Source: Advenella faeciporci (GTDB taxonomy: Bacteria; Pseudomonadota; Gammaproteobacteria; Burkholderiales; Burkholderiaceae_B). Taken from it: a stretch of DNA of 64,000 nucleotides. A model generated the notes under the pieces. That model was not told the origin of the DNA and did no database searches. It worked only from the letters and a program-made list of their open reading frames with translations. This document shows positions 59,001 through 64,000 of the stretch, piece by piece. The DNA is taken from contig NZ_BMYS01000005.1 in the NCBI RefSeq assembly GCF_014652395.1, positions 526-64,525 on the forward strand, read 5' to 3'. The translations under genes and the position numbers were made by a program. Position 1 is the stretch's first letter, and each line of letters opens with the position of its first letter.

Positions 59001-59405
59001 CGCCTGACTAACTTCGACGGTACAAGAGCCTCACTAGAGGGAATCCTTAGCCTCGCAGCCGAACGCCCTCCTCGTGACTGGGTAGATCGACACATAGACG
59101 CTGCAGTTCTAGAACTGACCAAGTTCGCTCGCCGCTTTCGAGAAGCTGAGGCATTCGTGTCTGTCCAGGGTCGCACTGCGCACAGTGAAGCCATTGCTAT
59201 CGTCATTGGAACCGGCGCCAGCACTCGGACCGTGTCACGCTCATTTGCAATTTCGGATCGACACCGTGAAACGGTGGAGACGAAAGTTAGTGAAATTACT
59301 TTAATACTTGAAAGCCAAGGCCTGGAAGCTGACGTTTTGCTGGCTATCCTTGCAAAAGTCAGCATGAAGCTGGCGTCGATTAACAGTGGAGATATGAATG
59401 GCTGA
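56070..59405 (+). CDS. sspC: large P-loop ATPase, phosphorothioation protein SspC
   Basis: The 1111-residue ATPase has Walker A at residues 67-74 (GPFGGGKS) and Walker B at 172-177 (LVIIDE). The rest is long and helical, with charged coiled-coil-like segments around 590-640 and 900-960. In SspABCD it powers the modification complex. It sits between the DUF4007 and PP-loop genes, overlapping both by eight bases, so the three are translated together. Codon use (frequent CTA, CGA, TCA) differs by eye from the Ala-GCC/Leu-CTG-rich host genes. Confidence 0.82.
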   Translation: MTNETQQTLSDIVQISHQYQRSIRIDTDIGRADAFSGYICHATAAAVLDGMSNQLTHTNQRCFTWTGPFGGGKSSLAVTLASALNSDRSLRDKARKALHLNSHPTFDQAFPVRKGWLLVPAVGRRGSIIAELHASLRRAQGKTVDGRSKLNAQTLINDLLKEAKSRPHDGTLVIIDEMGKFLEASALGSGDDVYFFQELAEAAARSEGRLVVIGVLHQSFAQYATRLGIDTRDDWAKVQGRYVDLPFVAASDEVVELIGRAIEVKERPPWMQKASKDIADAIRKRRPAVGNNFAASLERCWPLHPAMAALLGPISKRQFGQNERSTFGFLSSVEPHGFRTYLNSTLRNEATWYRPNDYWDYLRSNLEPAILASADGHRWSQAVEAVERAEAKTGDALLVAILKNIAVIDLFRNGSGLAADDTVIESLFYPRQSSEIKAALKKLSSLKVALFKNYTGAWSVFEGSDFDIDAAIAQALATSPGIDYSRLSQLMGLHPVVAKRHYHETGSMRWMELSLCSIEQAEKITANFQPRKGEFGAFILALPDKGMSLKAATLRAAKCSKIRPWPVIVGIPTNHARITELSAELVALEQVKDRHELSGDPVARREVYARLTATRADLEDQLQAAVARAKWHKGEHQIVESGEKLSPEASLLADDLYCDSAPVWSELVNRDSISSNSVKARRDLLHAMINAEGLEALGFEGFPAERGLYETLLRHTELHRLDSSGAWRCLPPGDGFATKFEPLWDTTRALFSNSDVRVGAHEIYALWSKPPFGMKRGIQPVMLTAFLLAHKANIAIYKDGMFVPRLTDFDIDECLQDPDRFSLRWVAIDEDKNLILEGIATLLAEIGENAGAADPLEAARGLVAMVFNLPEWARRTSRLGQTAKDMRDMLLKASDPHKVLFVDLASLLGATDGDAYVTALRAPLQELAHAYGKMLAEVETKMLEALDASRDDLEALRERAQSVAGISGDLQLDSFATRLTNFDGTRASLEGILSLAAERPPRDWVDRHIDAAVLELTKFARRFREAEAFVSVQGRTAHSEAIAIVIGTGASTRTVSRSFAISDRHRETVETKVSEITLILESQGLEADVLLAILAKVSMKLASINSGDMNG

Positions 59406-60240
59406 CCGACACGTTTTGGGTATTTCTGGCGGAAAAGATAGTGCGGCACTGGCTATCTATATGCGTGAACACCATCCCGAACTAGACATAGACTACTTCT
59501 TCACCGACACTGGAGAAGAGCTACCTGAAGTCTATGAGTTTCTTGGAAAACTCGAGGGTCGGCTTGGTAAACCCATACTTCGGCTGAATCCCGGCCGAGA
59601 TTTTCGCTTCTGGTTGCGTCAATATAACCACTTCCTTCCTAGTCCAAACACACGATGGTGCACCCGGCAACTGAAGCTTGCTCCTTTTGAAAGCTGGGTA
59701 AGGCCAATGCTAGCAGCCGGTGACACGGTCACGTCCTATGTCGCCATCCGTGCCGATGAGGACTACCGAGAGGGTTATTCGTCCAAAGCCGACAATCTAT
59801 TCGTGAAGCTGCCCTTCCGTGAAGCCGGTATCGACAAGGTCGGCGTGATCGACATTTTAGAGAACTCTGGCGTTGGCTACCCTAAGTATTATGAATGGCG
59901 CTCACGTAGCGGCTGCACCTTCTGCTTCTTCCAGCAAAAGATTGAATGGGTAAGGCTTCGCGAACAGCATCCTGAGGCCTACGAGGCAGCCAAAGCCTTG
60001 GAAAAGGATGCCCTTGATCACGGCTCCCCATTCACTTGGTCTAAGGGGGAGTCTTTGTCTGACATGGAGAAACCGGAGCGTGTAGCAGCAATTCAAGCAG
60101 AGTATGAGGTTCGCCGAGCCCGCGTACGCAAGAACATCCCCATCAATCCACTACGCCCTGTAAAGACTGGCCCAGATGACATCGACGATATCTACGGGGT
60201 TGATGAAGGCAATGGTTCCTGCGCCGTTTGCCATAAGTAG
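59398..60240 (+). CDS. sspD: PP-loop / PAPS-reductase-like protein SspD
   Basis: SspD adenylylates the DNA backbone phosphate to activate it for sulfur insertion, like DndC. It has the PP-loop SGGKDS (residues 10-15), FTDTGE (35-40) and RWCTRQLK (86-93), with cysteines C88, C173 and C176 (GCTFC) and a C-terminal C275-A-V-C278-H that could bind iron-sulfur or zinc. 280 residues. GGAG lies 7 bases before the ATG. It ends four bases from the convergent kinase gene. Confidence 0.85.
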   Translation: MADRHVLGISGGKDSAALAIYMREHHPELDIDYFFTDTGEELPEVYEFLGKLEGRLGKPILRLNPGRDFRFWLRQYNHFLPSPNTRWCTRQLKLAPFESWVRPMLAAGDTVTSYVAIRADEDYREGYSSKADNLFVKLPFREAGIDKVGVIDILENSGVGYPKYYEWRSRSGCTFCFFQQKIEWVRLREQHPEAYEAAKALEKDALDHGSPFTWSKGESLSDMEKPERVAAIQAEYEVRRARVRKNIPINPLRPVKTGPDDIDDIYGVDEGNGSCAVCHK

Positions 60241-60244
60241 ATGC

Positions 60245-61132
60245 CTACCGAATGATCGCAGTCTCCAACGCGACACTGAATTCTGCGCTAGTCTGGTAAC
60301 GGTTCTGATTGTTGTGCAGTAGAGCCCTTTCCATTACTGGGTAGAGCTCCGCAGGGCCTCGCCAATCGGTTTCTCGAACGATGCCAGTCGGATGTCTGCC
60401 GCAGGTCGCATACCAAAAGACGGATGCCAACTGGAACACATCCGATGTTTGACCGATCGCATCAAGGCAGCCTAGGTTCTTGTTGAACGCCTCCGGCGAC
60501 ATCCACTGCGCAGGGCCGATCCTTTCGTCGACGCGTGACAGGTCGGGGCCGCCTTCATGCAGATCGCAGAGGCCAAAGTCGCTGATGACCCATGCGCTGC
60601 CAACAACCAAGATGTTTTCGGGCTTGATATCACGGTGCAGGGCCTTCTCATTGATCTTCACCAACGCTTTGGAAAGCCCCAGAAACTGCGCCAGGTAGGT
60701 TGCGGGTGGGATTTTCTGCGGCGTCTTCGCGTGCTTCCCCAAATCCTCGGAAGCCCTCATTAGGATAACAAAAGGCAACTCCTCGTCTCTGCCTTGCCGC
60801 TGCACCACGCCCCGGACGTTCCTCTTACTCCGATCGGTCCGGGCACCTGTCGCGACACCAGTCGCGATAAAGCGAATGATGTGCGGGTCGTCAAAGTCGC
60901 GAAGCAGCTCGACTTCGCGATGAAACCGCTCGCGACGGCGCTGGTGCAGCTCCAGTTGGAATTTGACGGCGTAGCTGTCACCTGAGAGCTTCTCGTTGCA
61001 TTCATGGACCACGGCATTGCCGCCAGCCGCGATCCGCTCGCCGACAATGTAGACCTTTCCATCGTCTCCCATTATATGGTCGTTGATGGAGTAACTGCGC
61101 TTTAGATTGCGAAAAATTTGAACTTGGCTCAT
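60245..61132 (-). CDS. Hanks-type serine/threonine protein kinase
   Basis: A soluble eukaryotic-like kinase of 295 residues with no membrane helix. Visible parts: glycine-rich loop IAAGGNAVV (34-42), ATP-binding K57 (YAVKF), catalytic loop H166-R-D-I-K-P-E-N173, D185-F-G and S212-P-E in place of APE. All catalytic residues are present, so it is probably active. It is last in an operon with the DUF262 and FtsK-like genes. GAGG lies 7 bases before the ATG. A defence-signalling role is inferred from context. Confidence 0.88.
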   Translation of the reverse strand: MSQVQIFRNLKRSYSINDHIMGDDGKVYIVGERIAAGGNAVVHECNEKLSGDSYAVKFQLELHQRRRERFHREVELLRDFDDPHIIRFIATGVATGARTDRSKRNVRGVVQRQGRDEELPFVILMRASEDLGKHAKTPQKIPPATYLAQFLGLSKALVKINEKALHRDIKPENILVVGSAWVISDFGLCDLHEGGPDLSRVDERIGPAQWMSPEAFNKNLGCLDAIGQTSDVFQLASVFWYATCGRHPTGIVRETDWRGPAELYPVMERALLHNNQNRYQTSAEFSVALETAIIR

Positions 61133-61150
61133 GACTGGGCCTCATTCGAC

Positions 61151-62500
61151 TTAGTGATCTCCATCGGAATCCCCATCTTCGTGGCCGTAGTCGTCTTCGA
61201 CCACTCCCGGAATCTCAGCCCCTTCGATGATAGCCGCCGCATCCACGTCGTCTTTGCACATAGAATGTGCCCACTTGGCGTTCGAAAGCTGGAACACCGA
61301 GCTCCCTGCCGGCCAATAAAGAATCAACCTGCCCAAGTTCATCTCACCTTCGTCATAGCCACCGTCAAAGCCTTCCGCAGATGAGCAGCCATCGCCATTG
61401 AAGCTCGAATTGAGGGCAAACCAAATGTCTCTCGCCGTCTCCGACACGATATCGCGTTGCTCCTTATCGTCGATAGAGCCAGCATAGGAACCACGCAGGA
61501 TCGCCCGAATGAACGCCATGCGCCAACTCCGGCTGGACGCAGAGTTTGCCTGGGAGACGCAGTAGACCGCATATTTGCTAAGAATAGGCACTTCCGATGT
61601 GGGAGCAATGAGGTTGTCTAACAGCGTCAAGTCCTTTCGCAAGAAGCTCAAGTCCGCCGGCAACGCCAGTCCGCTGCGCTTGAGTTCCAAGACCGCGAAA
61701 AAGAACGAGTAGAAATCCGCCTTCTGCTTCCAACGTGTTTTCTTCATCGGGTAGGTCGAATCGAAGATTTCCGCGATGTCCGCAATAACCTTCTCAAATT
61801 CAGCGCACGTCGCGGCGGACTCCGCCACAGGCCAGGCAGCATAGTCGCGGCAACACTCGTCGATGGCATCCTTCTTGTCGCTGATGCCTCGAAGCTGCGC
61901 GGCCAGCAACTCACTCACGTATTCAACATCAAGAGAACGCCTACGTGCCGTAGCATTGAAAAGGCCCATGTCGTCGAGCGCGTCGAGGCTGGCCAGCCCC
62001 TCGGAAATTTTCAAGAACTCGCCTGGGAAATCTGCTTTGCGAAGCTCTTGTCTGTTGAGCGGTACTAGGTATTTGTTGACGCGCGAGTAGACCTCCCGCA
62101 GCTCCTCGGGAGGTAGCCCCGAAGCCTCATTGAAGTCGATTGAGTAAAGCAGGAATTCGTCGCGAACCTCCTCTGGCAACTCCGAGAACTTCTTGCCGTC
62201 ATAGGGTCCACTATATGGGCCCTTCAACTCAAAGTCATCATTCAAGAACGTCAAAATCGTCGTAATCCGCTGCTGGCCGTCGATCACGCTGCGATACGTC
62301 CTCATATCCTTGATGGCCTTGGACACAAAGATCTTTGGCATCGGGATGTCATTAAGTATGCTGTCAATCAACATCACTCGCGCCGCATCGCCCCAAACCT
62401 CGCGTCGCTGATAGTCAGGCTGCAACAGCAGTGTTCCATTGTTATTCCACTCTCGAATATCAGCAATGGTATGAGGACTAGATTGCCATTTTTTTGCCAT
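61151..62500 (-). CDS. DUF262 protein with DGQQR motif, without HNH domain
   Basis: The N-terminal DUF262 (ParB/sulfiredoxin-like) domain has QPDYQRREVW (27-36) and D74-G-Q-Q-R78, the nucleotide-binding motif of SspE and GmrSD-type effectors. The remaining part is helical, and the C-terminus is very acidic (ending GHEDGDSDGDH). At 449 residues it lacks the DUF1524 HNH nuclease half found in SspE. It lies 18 bases from the kinase gene. It may sense phosphorothioate DNA and pass this to a partner; that is inference. Confidence 0.78.
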   Translation of the reverse strand: MAKKWQSSPHTIADIREWNNNGTLLLQPDYQRREVWGDAARVMLIDSILNDIPMPKIFVSKAIKDMRTYRSVIDGQQRITTILTFLNDDFELKGPYSGPYDGKKFSELPEEVRDEFLLYSIDFNEASGLPPEELREVYSRVNKYLVPLNRQELRKADFPGEFLKISEGLASLDALDDMGLFNATARRRSLDVEYVSELLAAQLRGISDKKDAIDECCRDYAAWPVAESAATCAEFEKVIADIAEIFDSTYPMKKTRWKQKADFYSFFFAVLELKRSGLALPADLSFLRKDLTLLDNLIAPTSEVPILSKYAVYCVSQANSASSRSWRMAFIRAILRGSYAGSIDDKEQRDIVSETARDIWFALNSSFNGDGCSSAEGFDGGYDEGEMNLGRLILYWPAGSSVFQLSNAKWAHSMCKDDVDAAAIIEGAEIPGVVEDDYGHEDGDSDGDH

Positions 62501-62525
62501 GGGTATCTCTCAGATTAAATTCTGG

Positions 62526-64000
62526 TTATTGGCTATCGGTGCGGATAGCGGCCACAGCAGCCTCAATATCCTGATCCGATAGGAATGGAGCTTGCGCAAA
62601 GACCAGGCCATGCTCACCATTGAGCTTGGCTGCTAGGTGTCCTCGGCCAAGCAACAGCTCAGCGCCTGCCCGATCGAGCGCGATCTTGGATGTCGCTTCG
62701 CTAGACACCTTCAAGATCAGTCGGTTGCCCAGATTCTCGCGCAACTGCATGGGCATCACATCCTTGTCAGGTCGCTGAGCCGCAAAGATCAAATGGATTC
62801 CGGCTGCACGTGCTTTCACACCAAGGCGCTGTACTGCCGCCCCAACCGCGCCTTTGTAAGCGTCGTCAAGCATCCAATCGGCGAACTCGTCGTGAACCAA
62901 GAATATCATCGGCAAACGATCCTCGGCTGCAACCTTGGAGTTGTAAGTCGGCAAGTCGCGAGCTCTTGCCTTCGCGAACGCACGGTAGCGAGCCTCCATT
63001 TCCTGGACTAACGCCTCCAACACCTCTCCAGCTTTTTCCTTGGTAGTGACAATCTCGTCGCGCATGTGCGGCAAATCGGCCAAAGGGGCATAATCAACAC
63101 CCATTTTTGGATCAATCAAGATAAGCTGCGCCAGATCTTTGGGGTTTGTAGCAGCGATGTCCAACAGCAAGGCCTGTATCAGCACCGACTTGCCACTACC
63201 CGTCGCACCAGCCACCAGAGAATGGGGTTCGTGAGATGAGAGTCCGCCGAACTCAGCGCCAAGATTCAGATACAACAGCGCCCCATTGATCTCTTGAACA
63301 CCCAAAAGAAAGGACGTATTGATGCCTGCAACGTTGCGGTTGAGCTCGCGACGGGCCCACAGTTCCCAAAGTGAAACAGCCTGGCGCTTAGAACCTGCGA
63401 CTGTCACCACAATTTCGCCGGGTTTAGGTTGAACCGTGACGAGGTTGATCGCATGCGTGGTCAGGAGTTGGGTGCGCTTGTTCTCGATGTCTTCGACTCG
63501 CAGCCGATCAGATCCAGCCAGCCGCACTAGACAGCCGTTGGGGGTCAACCGCGTACCTATTACCGCCGCTTGTAGCCCATAGCTGTTGAGCGCAGCCTTG
63601 AGTTTCTTGGTAGTTTCCTGGGCCCACTCATCTCGCTCTGAATCGGACTGCCAAACGCCAGCCGACTTGGACGCAACCAGCGCAGCAAAAGCAGAGTCTA
63701 CGTTTACGACCGGAGTGGGTGCTGTGCTTGGGGTAGCCAGATCAGCTTCAGCTGTGGATGCGTTCGACTCAGGAGCCAAAGAGTCTTGCGTCGAAACATC
63801 GACACCATCTGGGGCGTGAGAGCTAGTCTCTTCTGCAACAGATTCCTCACCGGCATCATTGGCAAGCTGCCCTATGGCGGCAAGCCATGGAACGCGAGCC
63901 GCTGGCTTCTTGAATATATGATCTGACCATGGCTCGTAGGCACCTAGGGTTGATCGTACGTCAAGGCTACCCGAACCTTTGGCATAAGCTTCAACGAGCT
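62526..64000 (-). CDS. FtsK/HerA-type DNA translocase, 5' end beyond the window
   Basis: The visible 490 residues form the C-terminal part of a larger protein. The frame stays open to the window edge without a stop, so the TTG at 63779 is not its start. The FtsK/SpoIIIE motor has Walker A GATGSGKSV, Walker B MIFLVHDEFADW and the FtsK-like FAAQRPDKDVMP and RLILKVSSEATSKIALD. Upstream is an acidic, Ser/Thr/Pro-rich linker. DndH-type translocases of phosphorothioation restriction are a possible relative. It heads an operon with the DUF262 and kinase genes. Confidence 0.8.
   Translation of the reverse strand, partial: LVEAYAKGSGSLDVRSTLGAYEPWSDHIFKKPAARVPWLAAIGQLANDAGEESVAEETSSHAPDGVDVSTQDSLAPESNASTAEADLATPSTAPTPVVNVDSAFAALVASKSAGVWQSDSERDEWAQETTKKLKAALNSYGLQAAVIGTRLTPNGCLVRLAGSDRLRVEDIENKRTQLLTTHAINLVTVQPKPGEIVVTVAGSKRQAVSLWELWARRELNRNVAGINTSFLLGVQEINGALLYLNLGAEFGGLSSHEPHSLVAGATGSGKSVLIQALLLDIAATNPKDLAQLILIDPKMGVDYAPLADLPHMRDEIVTTKEKAGEVLEALVQEMEARYRAFAKARARDLPTYNSKVAAEDRLPMIFLVHDEFADWMLDDAYKGAVGAAVQRLGVKARAAGIHLIFAAQRPDKDVMPMQLRENLGNRLILKVSSEATSKIALDRAGAELLLGRGHLAAKLNGEHGLVFAQAPFLSDQDIEAAVAAIRTDSQ

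Noticed and set aside
61118-61384. Plus-strand frame of 88 codons across the kinase/DUF262 junction.
   Set aside because: It is antisense to the acidic tail of the DUF262 gene and has no ribosome site; composition follows the opposite strand.
1-64000. CRISPR arrays, rRNA genes, complete insertion sequences or prophage genes.
   Set aside because: No regularly spaced repeats, rRNA segments, intact transposase genes or phage structural genes were seen in the window.

Overview
The window looks like a chromosomal segment from a betaproteobacterium of the Alcaligenaceae/Burkholderiales type. I base this on gene order. sspA-sspB with petABC, mscL, Nif3, an HtrA protease, tatABC, his, murA, a BolA gene, an ABC transporter, mla and gltBD follow one another as in Bordetella and its relatives. 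A complete aa3-type cytochrome c oxidase and haem A cluster, with the small proteins typical of that group, is also present. PhaM suggests polyhydroxyalkanoate storage. I do not name a species.

Layout. 1-2.4 kb: an OmpR-type two-component pair, then a bidirectional terminator and tRNA-Thr(TGT). 2.6-6.8 kb: stringent starvation proteins SspB/SspA and cytochrome bc1 (petCBA) on the minus strand. 6.9-11 kb: mscL, a Nif3-like protein, an HtrA-type protease and tatCBA. 11-16.9 kb: a histidine operon (hisG, D, B, H, A, F, I, E) that lacks hisC, fed from murA. 18-24 kb: IbaG/BolA, a YadGH-type ABC transporter and the Mla phospholipid-transport genes (mlaC, A, D, E, F; no mlaB). 24-30.3 kb: glutamate synthase gltD/gltB. 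30.5-36.2 kb: DbpA-type helicase, glpK, a RAYT-like transposase descendant without its HUH motif, S-formylglutathione hydrolase, and rpoH behind a perfect CIRCE operator. 36.2-45.8 kb: a candidate sRNA, a BamE-OmpA lipoprotein, and the oxidase biogenesis/structural cluster (sco, ctaB, ctaA, surf1, coxC, coxA, coxB and small proteins) without cox11. 46-54.8 kb: Nudix protein, phaM, glmU, an MFS exporter, two glycosyltransferases, an Lrp-type regulator and glmS.

The accessory part starts 26 bp after the glmS stop codon, exactly where Tn7 inserts. The DNA there matches the right end of Tn7 as I remember it: a decayed terminal repeat, two TnsB-type sites and the first codons of a frameshifted tnsA. 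Immediately beyond lies a promoter with a near-consensus LexA (SOS) box, then an overlapping three-gene operon: a DUF4007 protein, a 1111-residue P-loop ATPase and a PP-loop/PAPS-reductase-like protein. This is the composition of sspB-sspC-sspD, the single-strand DNA phosphorothioation module. No sspA cysteine desulfurase is beside it. Converging on it, four bases away, is an operon of an FtsK/HerA-type translocase (cut by the window edge), a DUF262 protein with the DGQQR motif but no HNH domain, and a Hanks-type Ser/Thr protein kinase. Together these look like a phosphorothioation-based defence island in a dead Tn7-type element at attTn7. The kinase/DUF262/translocase trio is a candidate effector module that I cannot match to a described one.
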